Counted from the first letter of the stretch, positions 34,760 through 44,645 are shown. The stretch: DNA of 64,000 nucleotides from Phycisphaera sp. (GCA_003712165.1 RHLH01000001.1:992001-1056000), one strand, 5' to 3'. Program-made: numbers and translations. The notes: a model not told the origin generated them from the letters alone.

Positions 34760-35380
34760 ATGGCGGCGAAGCTCATAACTCGATTCACACTTGCCGCCGG
34801 GGTTCTCGCCCCGGCGTTCATGTGCGCAGCCCAGCCCACGCAAGAGTCGCTCCCACTCGGCGCGCCCGCACGAGGCAACGGCGCAATCGACGGGATCACA
34901 GGGGGCCCCGGATCGTTCGTCACGACACTCGCATCGCTCCTGGCGGTTGTCGGGCTCATCATCATCTGCGGCGTCGTCTACAAGTTCCTCGTCTCCAAGA
35001 CGGGCGGGCTTGCCGGGCAGGTTGGCGCCGCGGGCAAGTCGCCCGCTGGCATTCTGAGCGTGCTCGGGCGTTACCCGCTCGGTCGCGGGCAGACGCTGGT
35101 CCTGCTCCAGGTCGATCGGCGCGTGCTGCTCCTGTGCCAGTCCGCGTCGGGCAGATTTGGACGCACGATCACGACGACAACACTCTCCGAGATCGCCGAT
35201 CGCGACGAGGTCGCTTCGATCATCGCCAAGGCCAACGGCACGACGAACGAGTTCGATGATGTACTCACCGGCTTCGAAGCCGAGGGCGAGGCGCCAGAAT
35301 TCGGCAGCGATGTCGAGGTCGTCGACCTCACCAAACGCCGCGGCAAGCTCCTCTCACTCATAGGTGGGAGAGCGTCATGA
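34760..35380 (+). CDS. fliO: Flagellar biosynthetic protein FliO
   Basis: A 206-aa protein with a signal-like start (FTLAAGVLAPAFMCAA), an extracytoplasmic spacer, one membrane helix (LASLLAVVGLIIICGVVYKF) and a cytoplasmic domain with ILSVLGRYPLGRGQTLVLLQ and VDRRVLLLCQS, the conserved FliO part. FliO helps assemble FliP rings. It overlaps fliP by 4 bp. Confidence 0.85.
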   Translation: MAAKLITRFTLAAGVLAPAFMCAAQPTQESLPLGAPARGNGAIDGITGGPGSFVTTLASLLAVVGLIIICGVVYKFLVSKTGGLAGQVGAAGKSPAGILSVLGRYPLGRGQTLVLLQVDRRVLLLCQSASGRFGRTITTTTLSEIADRDEVASIIAKANGTTNEFDDVLTGFEAEGEAPEFGSDVEVVDLTKRRGKLLSLIGGRAS

Positions 35381-36327
35381 CACGCGCCCTCGTCCTCATC
35401 ATGGTCGCCCTGCTGACGTTCGCTGCTCTATCTGTTCAAGCACAAGAGGGTGTAGAGCCCGCTCAGCCTGAGACGCTCCTCGCGCAGCCAGACAGCACAA
35501 ACCCGATGGCGATCCTCTCCAGCGCCGGCATGATGTTGCCCGGGCAGGGCGAGTCAACGCCGACAGAAGACGGCCCGGTTGACGGCGGCGGTCTGAGCAC
35601 CGCGATCAACGTGATGATCCTGCTCTCGGTCATCACGCTCGTGCCCTCGATCCTGCTCATGACAACGAGCTTCGTGCGCATACTTGTGGTTCTAGGTCTG
35701 CTCCGCCAGGCGATCGGCACGCAGTCGCTCCCGCCGCCGCAGGTCATCACGGGTCTTGCGATGTTCATGACGCTGCTCGTTATGGCGCCGACATTCGAAC
35801 GCATCTACGACGAGGCGCTCGACCCGTACCAGCGGGGCGAAATCCGGGATTACGACACGCTCTGGGACAACGCAAAACAACCCCTGCGGGACTTCATGTT
35901 CGATCAGATCGAGGCGACCGGCAACTGGTCGAGCCTCTACATGGTGCTCAACTACCGGGGCATCGACACGTCCGACCCGGGGTCGCTTACTCGCGCAGAC
36001 GTCGACATGGTCTCGCTCATCCCGGCGTACATGCTGAGCGAGCTCAAGGCGGCATTCCTGATGGGTTTCCGTGTCTATCTCCCGTTCCTTGTGATCGACA
36101 TGGTGATCGCATCAATGCTGATCTCGATGAGCATGATGATGCTGCCGCCCGTGCTTATCAGTTTGCCGTTCAAGCTGCTTCTCTTCGTGCTTGTTGACGG
36201 CTGGCAGCTCGTCGTGGGCGGGTTGCTCATGAGCTTCGCACACGACGGGGCGTCACCGAGGCTATCGAACGAAACCGCGATGTTGCTCATGGATCCGGTG
36301 GTGCAGACGCTTGCGCGCGTGACGTAG
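35377..36327 (+). CDS. fliP: Flagellar biosynthetic protein FliP
   Basis: A 316-aa core export-gate protein. After a cleavable signal peptide (LVLIMVALLTFAALSVQAQ) and a short linker come the four conserved helices with VITLVPSILLMTTSFVRILV, GLLRQAIGTQSLPPPQVITG, TAYMLSELKAAFLMGF-like YMLSELKAAFLMGFRVYLPF, and ISMSMMMLPPVLISLPFKLL. FliP, FliQ and FliR build the export pore. ATG 35377 overlaps fliO. Confidence 0.97.
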   Translation: MTRALVLIMVALLTFAALSVQAQEGVEPAQPETLLAQPDSTNPMAILSSAGMMLPGQGESTPTEDGPVDGGGLSTAINVMILLSVITLVPSILLMTTSFVRILVVLGLLRQAIGTQSLPPPQVITGLAMFMTLLVMAPTFERIYDEALDPYQRGEIRDYDTLWDNAKQPLRDFMFDQIEATGNWSSLYMVLNYRGIDTSDPGSLTRADVDMVSLIPAYMLSELKAAFLMGFRVYLPFLVIDMVIASMLISMSMMMLPPVLISLPFKLLLFVLVDGWQLVVGGLLMSFAHDGASPRLSNETAMLLMDPVVQTLARVT

Positions 36328-36337
36328 GAGTAGGGTG

Positions 36338-36598
36338 GTGTACGACGAATCTCTGATCTACATGGTCCGCGAGACTCTGATCCTGACGCTCAAGATCATC
36401 CTGCCCATTCTCGGAGCGGGCGTGATCGTGGGGTTGCTCATCAGCATCTTCCAGTCGGTGACCTCGATCCAGGACCAGACGCTCACGTTCGTGCCCAAGA
36501 TCGTGGTCATGCTCGCAGTCGTTGTGTTCCTCACACCCTGGATTGTCGCGAGGCTGTTCGATTTCACGTCGGACTTGTTGTGGGTTGCTCTCCCTTAG
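36338..36598 (+). CDS. fliQ: Flagellar biosynthetic protein FliQ
   Basis: An 86-aa protein with two membrane helices: LILTLKIILPILGAGVIVGL and VVMLAVVVFLTPWIVARLF, with the conserved ISIFQSVTSIQDQTLTFVPK between them. I prefer GTG 36338, which is 7 nt after AGGAG; GTG 36335 is also in frame but is too close. It is packed tightly between fliP and fliR. Confidence 0.94.
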   Translation: MYDESLIYMVRETLILTLKIILPILGAGVIVGLLISIFQSVTSIQDQTLTFVPKIVVMLAVVVFLTPWIVARLFDFTSDLLWVALP

Positions 36599-36602
36599 GT
36601 GC

Positions 36603-37412
36603 ATGATGCTGACACTTGAGCCCATCTACCAGCACGGGATCACGCTCATGCTCGTCGCCTTCAGGCTGGCGGGCGTTCTGCTGTTTAGCCCCGTTGTCGC
36701 GGGCGCGAGTATTCCCAACGCCGCGAAGGTGCTGCTCATCGTCATGTTCGCCGCCGCGATTTACCCAGGGCTCACGCCCGATTGGCAGGCGACGCCTGAC
36801 ATGTCGCTTCTAACGCTCGGCCAACTCATGTTCACCGAGACGCTCATCGGAGCCACTATTGGGTTCATCGTGACCATCCCCATCGTCGCGATGCAGCTCG
36901 CCGGTTCGATCATGGGTCTGCAGATGGGCCTGGGCCTCGCTCAGGTCTTCAACCCCGAGATGGGGGGCAACTCGGGAGTCGTCGATCAGCTCATGTTCTA
37001 CCTCGCCGTGGCGATCTTCGTCAGTGTGGGCGGGCTCGACATCATGTTCATGTCGATCGTCCGTACGTACGAGTTCATCCCGCTCGGGCACATGCTGCTC
37101 GAGGCAACACCCATGGATATGCTCGCGGGCCTGATGCACTCGGCCTACGAGCTCGCGCTCCGGGTCGCCGCGCCAGTGCTCGCGATCATGTTTCTCGAGA
37201 CGATCGCCAGCGGTGTGCTCATGAAGACGATCCCGCAGATCAACATCCTTTCTATCGGGTTCGCGATCAAGACAATCGCCGGGATCATCGGGCTCGTCGG
37301 CGCGCTCATCGCGATCGAGTCGGTGTTCATCGATGAGCTGCGCAACACCATGTTCACGATCATGGATTGGGTCACGCTCGGGGCTCCGACAACGGAGGTG
37401 AGCGGTGGCTGA
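36603..37412 (+). CDS. fliR: Flagellar biosynthetic protein FliR
   Basis: A 269-aa polytopic protein, the FliPQR pore subunit that also templates helical assembly. The start TLMLVAFRLAGVLLFSPVVA and the conserved MGLGLAQVFNPEMGGNSGVV stretch identify it, with about six membrane helices. Two adjacent ATGs (36603 and 36606) are possible. It overlaps flhB by 8 bp. Confidence 0.95.
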   Translation: MMLTLEPIYQHGITLMLVAFRLAGVLLFSPVVAGASIPNAAKVLLIVMFAAAIYPGLTPDWQATPDMSLLTLGQLMFTETLIGATIGFIVTIPIVAMQLAGSIMGLQMGLGLAQVFNPEMGGNSGVVDQLMFYLAVAIFVSVGGLDIMFMSIVRTYEFIPLGHMLLEATPMDMLAGLMHSAYELALRVAAPVLAIMFLETIASGVLMKTIPQINILSIGFAIKTIAGIIGLVGALIAIESVFIDELRNTMFTIMDWVTLGAPTTEVSGG

Positions 37413-38499
37413 AGAGCTCGGCGAGAAAACCGAAGATCCGACCGGCAAGAAGCTCGCAGACGCGAGGAACAAGGGCAAGCTCCCAAAGAGCAAGGACCTC
37501 TCCGGTGCGATCGACCTGATCGCCGCGACCATCGTCGTGCTGATGCTTGGCACGTTCGTCGCGGGCCGGATGGCAGGTCTGCTTGAGCGATCGCTCGGCG
37601 GGCCGTCGATCGGGCTCGGCAACCCGATGGACATTCTCGGCGAGTCGATCCATGGCGCTGCCGTCAACATGGTGGGCACGCTCGCCCCGGTCATGGCGAT
37701 CATGTTCCTCGTCATCCTGATCTCGAATTTCCTGCAGGTCGGCCCGCTCATCACGTTCGATCCCCTGCAGCCCAAGCTCAGCAAGCTCAACCCGATCTCA
37801 GGCGTCAAGCGCATCTTCGGGATGCGTGGTGTGATGCAGACCGTGATGAGCATCGCCAAGCTCTCGGTTGTGGGTGTTGTCGTTGTACTCGTCATGATTC
37901 GGAACGAGGCCAAGCTGGTCAGGCTGCCGCTGCTTATGCCCACGCAGGCGGCGATGGTCACGATCTACGTGCTCATCGAGATCCTCGCGTGGGTGCTCTC
38001 GATCCTGCTTGTCATCGGCGTGCTCGACTATATGTACCAGAAGTGGCAGCACAAGCGTGACCTCCGCATGACCAAGCAAGAGGTCAAAGACGAGGTCAAG
38101 TCTCTCGAGGGTGATCCCGACACGAAACGCAGGCGCTTCAAGATGGCTCAGGAAATCGCGATGCAGCGGATCGGTTCCGAGGTTCCCGACGCTGACGTTG
38201 TGGTAACAAACCCGACGCACTTCTCGGTTGCGCTCCGATATAAATCCGACTGGGGCGCGCCCCGCGTGGTCGCCAAGGGAGCCGACCATCTCGCGTTCCG
38301 CATCCGCCATGTCGCGTCCGCGAACAACGTCCCCATCGTCGAGCGTCCTCCTCTAGCGCGAGCGCTCTACTGGGGAACGCAGGAGGGCGACGAGATATCT
38401 GAAGAGCACTACGAGGCGGTCGCCGAGATACTCGCGTATGTGTACCGCCTCGACGGGACCGCGTCCGAGATGCGTCAAGAAGCAGGAGCATTGGTGTAA
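37405..38499 (+). CDS. flhB: Flagellar export switch protein FlhB
   Basis: A 364-aa protein with the N-terminal KTEDPTGKKLADARNKGKLP motif, four membrane helices and a cytoplasmic domain whose autocleavage site NPTH is intact in VVVTNPTHFSVALRYK (about residue 269). Cleavage there allows the switch from hook to filament export. The start is GTG at 37405. The tail after the domain is short. Confidence 0.97.
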   Translation: MAEELGEKTEDPTGKKLADARNKGKLPKSKDLSGAIDLIAATIVVLMLGTFVAGRMAGLLERSLGGPSIGLGNPMDILGESIHGAAVNMVGTLAPVMAIMFLVILISNFLQVGPLITFDPLQPKLSKLNPISGVKRIFGMRGVMQTVMSIAKLSVVGVVVVLVMIRNEAKLVRLPLLMPTQAAMVTIYVLIEILAWVLSILLVIGVLDYMYQKWQHKRDLRMTKQEVKDEVKSLEGDPDTKRRRFKMAQEIAMQRIGSEVPDADVVVTNPTHFSVALRYKSDWGAPRVVAKGADHLAFRIRHVASANNVPIVERPPLARALYWGTQEGDEISEEHYEAVAEILAYVYRLDGTASEMRQEAGALV

Positions 38500-38503
38500 G
38501 TAG

Positions 38504-40696
38504 ATGGCAGACAAGCCTCAACAACCCGCTCTCGCCCCGACGCTCCCAGCGTGGATGCTGCGCATCCAGCAGTACCGCTCGCTGTTTGTCCCGCTGGGCT
38601 TTGTTCTCGGATTGATGGTCATCCTGGTCCCGCTGCCCCCGATGGGCATGGACATGCTGATCGCGCTGAACATCAGCTTGGGTCTGGTCATCCTCCTGAC
38701 GACGATCTACATGAACCACCCGCTGGATTTCAGCGTGTTCCCCTCGCTTCTGCTCGCGACGACACTCCTCAGACTCGTCCTGAATGTGGCGTCGACAAGG
38801 CTCATCCTGACCGCCGACGCTTCGTCTCCAGAAGAAGCGGTCAACGTCGCGGGTCATGTGATCGGCGCGTTCGGCGCGTTTGTCGCAGGTGATTCACTCG
38901 CCGTGGGCGTGATCATTTTCCTGATCCTGATCATCGTGCAGTTCATGGTGATCACGAAGGGTGCGACGCGGATCAGCGAGGTCGCTGCGAGGTTCACACT
39001 CGACGCGATGCCCGGCAAGCAGCTCGCGATCGATGCCGACCTGAACGCGGGGATCATCACCGAGGGCGAAGCTCGCCAGCGTCGCGAAGACATCCGCCGC
39101 GAAGCTGACTTCTTCGGCGCCATGGACGGTGCTTCCAAGTTTGTCAGAGGCGACGCCGTCGCGGGCATCCTCATTACGCTCATCAACGTGATCGGCGGGT
39201 TCGCGATCGGCACACTCGAGCGGGGTTGGCCTGCGGGTCAGACCGCAGAGGTCTTCACCAAGCTGACGATCGGTGATGGTCTGACCAGCGCCATGCCCTC
39301 GCTGATCATCTCCATCGCCGCGGCTCTCATCGTGACCCGCTCGGGCTCGAAGGCAGACCTCGGCACAGAGATGACTGCGCAGCTTGGCAGCCAGCCGCGA
39401 GGCCTCTTCATCACGACCGCGTTTCTCACGATACTCGCCGCGACACCGCTCCCAACCTTGCCGCTGCTCGCTTGTGCTGCAGTCTCCGCGATCGTCGGTT
39501 TCGCGATGATGCGGGGTGCCAAGATCATGGAGTTCAACGAGAAGCAAGAGGTCGAGGAATCAAACGTCCCCGAGCCCGCGCCGATCGAATCGCTCCTGAA
39601 GGTCGACACACTCGAGCTCGAAGTCGGTTACGGCCTCGTCGCGCTCGTCGATACCAACCAGGGGGGCGACCTGCTCGAACGCATCAGCTCCACACGCAGA
39701 CAGCTCGCGATCGAGATGGGCCTCGTCATGCCGCCCGTGCGCATCCGTGACAACATGCAGATCGATCCGACGAAGTACAACGTCAAGATCCGCGGCGCAA
39801 CGGTCGCGTCTGGCGAGGTGGTCCCGAGTCGCCTCATGGCGATGGACCCAGGTCTCGCCTCGGGCGAGATCGAGGGCGTCCGGACCGTCGAGCCAGCCTT
39901 CGGACTGGACGCGTGGTGGATCGAGCCCAATCAGAAGCAGCGCGCCGAGACTCTCAATTACACCGTGGTCGAGCCATCCAGCGTACTGGCGACGCATATC
40001 TCCGAGATCATCAAGCAGCACGCAGATGAACTGCTCACGCGTGAAGAGGTGGGCAACCTCGTCGAGCAGCTCAAGGAACAGGCCGGCAAGCTCGTGGGCG
40101 ACACGATCCCAACAATCGTCGGCATGGGCGATCTTCAGAAGGTGCTCCAGTCGCTGCTCAAGGAACGCGTCTCGATCCGCGACCTCGAGACGATCGTCGA
40201 GACACTCGCCGAGTGGGCGCCCAAGACCAAGGACGTCGCGGTGCAGACCGAGTATGTCCGCAACGGACTCAAGCGTTCGATCAGCCACCAGTACGCCACG
40301 CCCAAGGACGAGGGCGGCCTGAAACTCAGCTGCGTCACGCTTGATCCCGGGCTCGAAGAACGCGTGCAAGGCTACATCGACCGCTCGGGTGACACCACGG
40401 TCGTCACCATGCCACCGAGGTCAGCCACCGAACTGGCGGGCCGGGTGCTCGAGGCGATGACGCCGCTCACCGCAGCCGGGCACACGCCGGTCGTGCTCGC
40501 GTCGCCCGCAGTCCGTGGTGTGATCCACCAGCTACTCGAACCACACGTGCCGGGCATCGCGGTGCTCGGATACAACGAGGTCGTTCAAGGCATTGAAGTC
40601 GAGTCGCTGGGCTATGTCACGTGGCCCGCGACAGAACCAAGAGCAGTTGGAGATCAGCAGGAGGTAGCGGAAGCAGGCGCAGGTTCTGCGGCATAG
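38504..40696 (+). CDS. flhA: Flagellar export gate protein FlhA
   Basis: A 730-aa protein. The N-terminal half has about eight membrane helices and the FHIPEP motif area (LLLATTLLRLVLNVASTRLI, GVIIFLILIIVQFMVITKGA, ARFTLDAMPGKQLAIDADLN). The C-terminal half is the nonameric cytoplasmic docking ring (ETIVETLAEWAPKTKDVAV, RNGLKRSI). It is 4 bp after flhB and 126 bp before flhF. Confidence 0.97.
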   Translation: MADKPQQPALAPTLPAWMLRIQQYRSLFVPLGFVLGLMVILVPLPPMGMDMLIALNISLGLVILLTTIYMNHPLDFSVFPSLLLATTLLRLVLNVASTRLILTADASSPEEAVNVAGHVIGAFGAFVAGDSLAVGVIIFLILIIVQFMVITKGATRISEVAARFTLDAMPGKQLAIDADLNAGIITEGEARQRREDIRREADFFGAMDGASKFVRGDAVAGILITLINVIGGFAIGTLERGWPAGQTAEVFTKLTIGDGLTSAMPSLIISIAAALIVTRSGSKADLGTEMTAQLGSQPRGLFITTAFLTILAATPLPTLPLLACAAVSAIVGFAMMRGAKIMEFNEKQEVEESNVPEPAPIESLLKVDTLELEVGYGLVALVDTNQGGDLLERISSTRRQLAIEMGLVMPPVRIRDNMQIDPTKYNVKIRGATVASGEVVPSRLMAMDPGLASGEIEGVRTVEPAFGLDAWWIEPNQKQRAETLNYTVVEPSSVLATHISEIIKQHADELLTREEVGNLVEQLKEQAGKLVGDTIPTIVGMGDLQKVLQSLLKERVSIRDLETIVETLAEWAPKTKDVAVQTEYVRNGLKRSISHQYATPKDEGGLKLSCVTLDPGLEERVQGYIDRSGDTTVVTMPPRSATELAGRVLEAMTPLTAAGHTPVVLASPAVRGVIHQLLEPHVPGIAVLGYNEVVQGIEVESLGYVTWPATEPRAVGDQQEVAEAGAGSAA

Positions 40697-40822
40697 GGCA
40701 TGCACGCCCTGTCATTTGCTGCTATGCTCCCGCCTGTCCGGCCGATCGGTCGGGATTGAGTTTGGATCAGAAGCGGGGGCGGCAAGGATGCGGCCCAAAT
40801 CCGTGAGCCAGGGAAGGCGACC

Positions 40823-42196
40823 ATGCCACTCAAGGTCTATCGCGCACGCACCATGTCCGAAGCGCTGGCAGAGGTTAAGAAAGACCTCGGAGCCGAAGCG
40901 GTCATCCTGCACACACGCTCGTTCAAAACCTCGGGCCTGCTCGGTCTGGGGTCGAAGAACATGGTTGAGATCACCGCGACCGACGACGAACCCACGGCCT
41001 CGAAACGTGCACAACGACCGGCGCGACGAACCACAGAGCGATCGCCGACGCCCGCTGCACGCTCACTCTCTTCCGCGGCTGCCAGTAAGGCCTACGGCAA
41101 GCCCGCTGCTCCGGTCGCTCTCGCTCAGTCCACCTTTGCCACACCAAAGTCAGACCCCAGTTACACCCCGGAATCCGAACCAGCCGTCGCGCTCATGGAG
41201 CACCCGGTGCCTCCATCACACCAGAATCGCGGCTTCTCGCAGCCGTCTGCCGGTGTGATGCCCGTGGCGCCGTCGCGTCAGGACAAGCCCGCGCAGGACG
41301 CGTCTCTTGAGGACGAACTGCACTCTATCAAACGAATGATCGGGCGGATCCTGAGCAGCTCTTCATCGCCCTCAAGCGCCCCAGGATCGATGCCTGACGC
41401 GTTGTTCGAGCACTACCTCGCGCTGACTGAGCAGTCAGTCGCGACCGAGATCGCCGACGAGATCGTGGGCAAGGTCCGCGATGAGCTCTCGGCTGCCGAA
41501 CTCGCGGATGCGGAGATCGTGCGTGAAACGATGCTCAGGCAGATCGCCAAGCTTGTCCCCGCCGCAGGTGACAGCCCGCTCCCGCGGAGACCCGCCGACG
41601 GCCGTCCGCTGACCATCGCGCTCATCGGGCCGACTGGAGTCGGAAAAACCACGACGCTCGCCAAGCTTGCCGCAGTCGCCAAACTCCGTCACGGCAGGAC
41701 AGTGGGACTCGTCACGACCGACACCTACCGCATCGCAGCCGTTGAACAGCTCCGCACGTACGCCGACATCATCGGGCTCACACTTAAGGTCGTGAGCTCG
41801 CCCGCCGAGATGCGCCCGGCGCTCGAAGAGCTCTCAGACTGCGATGTCATCCTGATCGACACCGCTGGGCGAAGCCAGCACGACGGCGACCGTCTGTGCG
41901 AACTCCGCACATATCTAGACGAAGCCGACCCGCATGAGACACACCTCGTGCTCTCGACGACCTCAGCCGAGGCAGTCATGCTTCGAGCCGCCGAGCGGTT
42001 TGCAGAGCTCCGCCCGAACCGCCTGATCCTGACCAAGCTGGACGAAGCCGTCAACTTCGGTGTGCTCCTGAGCGTGACAAGGAAGGCCGAGGTCAAGCTG
42101 AGCTATGTCACGACAGGGCAAGAGGTTCCAGACCACATCGAGGCAGGCAGGCCCGACCGGATCTCAAGATTGATACTGGGCGGGCCTGACGCGTGA
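40823..42196 (+). CDS. flhF: Flagellar SRP-like GTPase FlhF
   Basis: A 457-aa GTPase that sets the place of flagellar assembly. The N-terminal B domain (about residues 1-190) is low-complexity and contains KVYRARTMSEALAEVKKDLG. The NG domain has the P-loop GPTGVGKTTTLAKLAA (about residue 268), DTYRIAAVEQLRTYA, DTAGRS (about 345) and LTKLDEA. It overlaps flhG by 4 bp, the usual partnership. Confidence 0.95.
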   Translation: MPLKVYRARTMSEALAEVKKDLGAEAVILHTRSFKTSGLLGLGSKNMVEITATDDEPTASKRAQRPARRTTERSPTPAARSLSSAAASKAYGKPAAPVALAQSTFATPKSDPSYTPESEPAVALMEHPVPPSHQNRGFSQPSAGVMPVAPSRQDKPAQDASLEDELHSIKRMIGRILSSSSSPSSAPGSMPDALFEHYLALTEQSVATEIADEIVGKVRDELSAAELADAEIVRETMLRQIAKLVPAAGDSPLPRRPADGRPLTIALIGPTGVGKTTTLAKLAAVAKLRHGRTVGLVTTDTYRIAAVEQLRTYADIIGLTLKVVSSPAEMRPALEELSDCDVILIDTAGRSQHDGDRLCELRTYLDEADPHETHLVLSTTSAEAVMLRAAERFAELRPNRLILTKLDEAVNFGVLLSVTRKAEVKLSYVTTGQEVPDHIEAGRPDRISRLILGGPDA

Positions 42197-43158
42197 GTGT
42201 CGTTCCGCTCCAGCACGGCGTTCGTGTGCGCGACGATCAGGCAACCCGCCTGCGCGCGATGCTCACGGGCGATGATCGCGCATCAAACGCTGCGCCGAAG
42301 CACATCGAACAACCCCGACCAAAGATCATCACGCTCGCCTCTGGCAAGGGCGGCGTCGGCAAGACGTTTACTTCGATCTCGCTTGCCACCGCGTTTGCCT
42401 CTCTGGGGCATCGCACCACGCTCATCGATGCGGACTTCGGCGCGGCCAACGCGGACATCATGCTCGGGCTCGCGCCGCTTCGCAGGCTCGACGAGTGTTT
42501 CATCCGAGGGTTCGCGCGTGGACACACGCTCCGGGATATTGCCATTGACTCAGGTGCCGGCTTCAGGCTCGTGCCCGGACCGGTCGGAATGGGAAGACCG
42601 CCCGCAAGCGCCGACCGCCAGCGATTGCTCTCGGGCCTCTCGGCCCTGAACAACACCACAGACCTCGCGCTTCTTGATTGCTCTGCTGGTGTCGGCCCGA
42701 GCGTGCTCGAGTTGCTCGCGGCTTCTGATATCGCGGTCGTCGTGCTCACGCCTGAGCCGACTTCGATCGCCGACGCGTACGCGCTCGTGAAGTCGCTCGT
42801 GCGCTCGAAGGGGCCCGAGTCTGCATCGAAGCTCAAGCTGCTCGTGAACCAGGCGGGCTCGAAAGCGGAAGCCGAGCGCGTCCATCGCAGAGTGTCCGCG
42901 GTCGCCAGGCGTTTCCTCGGCCTGACGCTGCCCCTCATCGGGCTGATTCCATATGACAAGACAGTCAAGCGGGGGGTCTGTGACCAACGCGTAGTTCAGG
43001 GCGGCAAGCTGAGGTCTGCATCGGGCCGAGCCGCGAGACGGATTGCAGATCAGCTCTCTCCTCAGATCGAAAGTTTGGATATTGGTAGGCGCGGGTCTTG
43101 CGCGGCGCCCGATTCTCTGGATGCGAGGTCGCGTCTCGGGCTCGTTCTGGACCGATGA
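42193..43158 (+). CDS. flhG: Flagellar number regulator FlhG (FleN/YlxH), MinD-like ATPase
   Basis: A 321-aa MinD-family ATPase. The deviant Walker A is LASGKGGVGKTFTSISLATA (about residue 47-66), followed by IDADFGAANADIMLGL and a switch II with LLDCSAGVGPSVLEL. An N-terminal DQATRLRAML segment resembles the FleN/FlhG start that activates FlhF. The start is GTG at 42193. The C-terminal membrane-targeting helix is not obvious. Confidence 0.92.
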   Translation: MSVVPLQHGVRVRDDQATRLRAMLTGDDRASNAAPKHIEQPRPKIITLASGKGGVGKTFTSISLATAFASLGHRTTLIDADFGAANADIMLGLAPLRRLDECFIRGFARGHTLRDIAIDSGAGFRLVPGPVGMGRPPASADRQRLLSGLSALNNTTDLALLDCSAGVGPSVLELLAASDIAVVVLTPEPTSIADAYALVKSLVRSKGPESASKLKLLVNQAGSKAEAERVHRRVSAVARRFLGLTLPLIGLIPYDKTVKRGVCDQRVVQGGKLRSASGRAARRIADQLSPQIESLDIGRRGSCAAPDSLDARSRLGLVLDR

Positions 43159-43260
43159 TGCGGGTTGTGAGGGCGACAGTCCGGCGCGGTGATATTTTTC
43201 TGCTCTGCGAGTGAAGTCTCGCGCCGTTCGGGACGATCCCGATTTCAGGAGTGGTACGGC

Positions 43261-43590
43261 TTGAGCACAATTCCTCACGCAACGCGGTGCTCGATGAGGC
43301 GGCTGTCCGCGGGCACCATGGCACTCGCGGGCTTTGTCGTAGCGCTGCTCGCCGGGATGCAGGCAGAGAACCCAACCGGCAGAGTCATTGTCACAGCGAT
43401 TGTTGCGCTCGTTGCGTGCCACATCGCCGGCACGATTCTGGGGATGGTGATCGAACGCGTGCTCAACGAGCATCAGCTCGCTGTTTCGAACGAGTATCGC
43501 CAAGAACAAGAGACGCACGAGGTCTCCTCGGAAGAAGACTCAGTCATCCCGGAAGCGACGGAAGTGGAGCCAGAGAAAAAAGCCGCGTGA
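43261..43590 (+). CDS. Small membrane protein between flhG and fliA
   Basis: A 109-aa protein with two membrane helices, GTMALAGFVVALLAGMQAE and VIVTAIVALVACHIAGTILG, and an acidic C-terminal tail rich in Glu, ending EVEPEKKAA. I do not recognise a family. TTG 43261 has AGGAG 9 nt upstream and is the likely start; ATG 43294 is an alternative. Its position between flhG and fliA, all on one strand, suggests a flagellar or polar-placement role, but that is inference. Confidence 0.65.
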   Translation: MSTIPHATRCSMRRLSAGTMALAGFVVALLAGMQAENPTGRVIVTAIVALVACHIAGTILGMVIERVLNEHQLAVSNEYRQEQETHEVSSEEDSVIPEATEVEPEKKAA

Positions 43591-43748
43591 ATAGGCTGTG
43601 GAGCGCTGGCGGAGCGCGCGCGGAGTCCATATACTCCACCCCGTCCAAGGATGGACGCATTTTCGAGTGGTTCCGATTGGCTTTTCAGAGCCGGTCGCCT
43701 CGAGAGACAATTCGGCAATTTGCCGCGTGAGAGGTCAAGGAGCAGACC

Positions 43749-44615
43749 ATGCCCACGACAAAGAAGGCTTCGCCTTCCAAACGAAGCGCGTCTTCCACAA
43801 AGAAGCGCACCACCAAGAAGAAACCCAAAGCAGAACTCCCAATCTCTGAGCGCCCCATCGAGGAGCTCTGGGTCGACTACACCGCCAGCCGTGATCAGGG
43901 AATCCGCAACTTCTTCATGGAGAAGTACTATCCGCTCGTGCGATACCACGCCGAGCGTGTGCACGCCCGACTCCCCGATGAGGTCAACATCGACGACCTC
44001 ATCCAGGCCGGCGTCTTCGGTCTCGCCGACGCGATCAACGCGTTCGATCTGGCACGCCAGGTGAAGTTCGAGACCTACTGCGCCCCGCGTATCCGCGGCG
44101 CCATTCTCGACGAGTTGCGCCTGATGGACTGGGTCCCAAGGCTTGTGCGTCACAGGTCCTCAAAGGTCGAGCAGGCTCGTCAGAGACTCGAAACCTCGAC
44201 AGGCAGGCCCGCCACGCACGAAGAGATCGCAGAGTCGCTCGGCGTTGACAGTGAGGAGTACGAGAAGATTCACCGCGACTCGTCGGCGGTCGGCACCTTC
44301 AGCCTGACTCGCAAGGCGTACCCGAGCGATGGCGACCGCGATGTCCGCGAGATCGATGTCATCCGCGACGACACCCAGCAGAACCCCGTTCGCAACCTCG
44401 AACGCAAGGACCTGCAGGACCTGATCACCAAGGGGCTCAGCAGAGCGGAGCGGCTCATCGTCATCCTCTATTACTTCGAGGGCATGACGATGAAAGAGAT
44501 CGGCGCCACGCTCGATCTCTCCGAGAGCCGCGTCAGTCAGATGCACAGCTCGATCCTCGCACGCGTCAAGGCACAGGTTCAGCACCGCGTCCGCGAGCTC
44601 GAACCCGCGAGCTGA
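43749..44615 (+). CDS. fliA: RNA polymerase sigma factor for flagellar operons (sigma-28 type)
   Basis: A 288-aa sigma factor with region 2 (YYPLVRYHAERVHARLPDEV, DDLIQAGVFGLADAINAF, FETYCAPRIRGAILDELRLM), region 3 (RPATHEEIAESLGV) and region 4 (YYFEGMTMKEIGATLDLSES). The first ~28 residues are an unusual Lys/Ser-rich tail (TTKKASPSKRSASSTKKR). A TATACT -10-like hexamer at 43630-43635 may give it its own promoter, though the -35 is weak. It directs late flagellar genes, which are not in this window. Confidence 0.94.
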   Translation: MPTTKKASPSKRSASSTKKRTTKKKPKAELPISERPIEELWVDYTASRDQGIRNFFMEKYYPLVRYHAERVHARLPDEVNIDDLIQAGVFGLADAINAFDLARQVKFETYCAPRIRGAILDELRLMDWVPRLVRHRSSKVEQARQRLETSTGRPATHEEIAESLGVDSEEYEKIHRDSSAVGTFSLTRKAYPSDGDRDVREIDVIRDDTQQNPVRNLERKDLQDLITKGLSRAERLIVILYYFEGMTMKEIGATLDLSESRVSQMHSSILARVKAQVQHRVRELEPAS

Positions 44616-44645
44616 TCGGATCGGCCCCTCCGAACGAATGCACTC

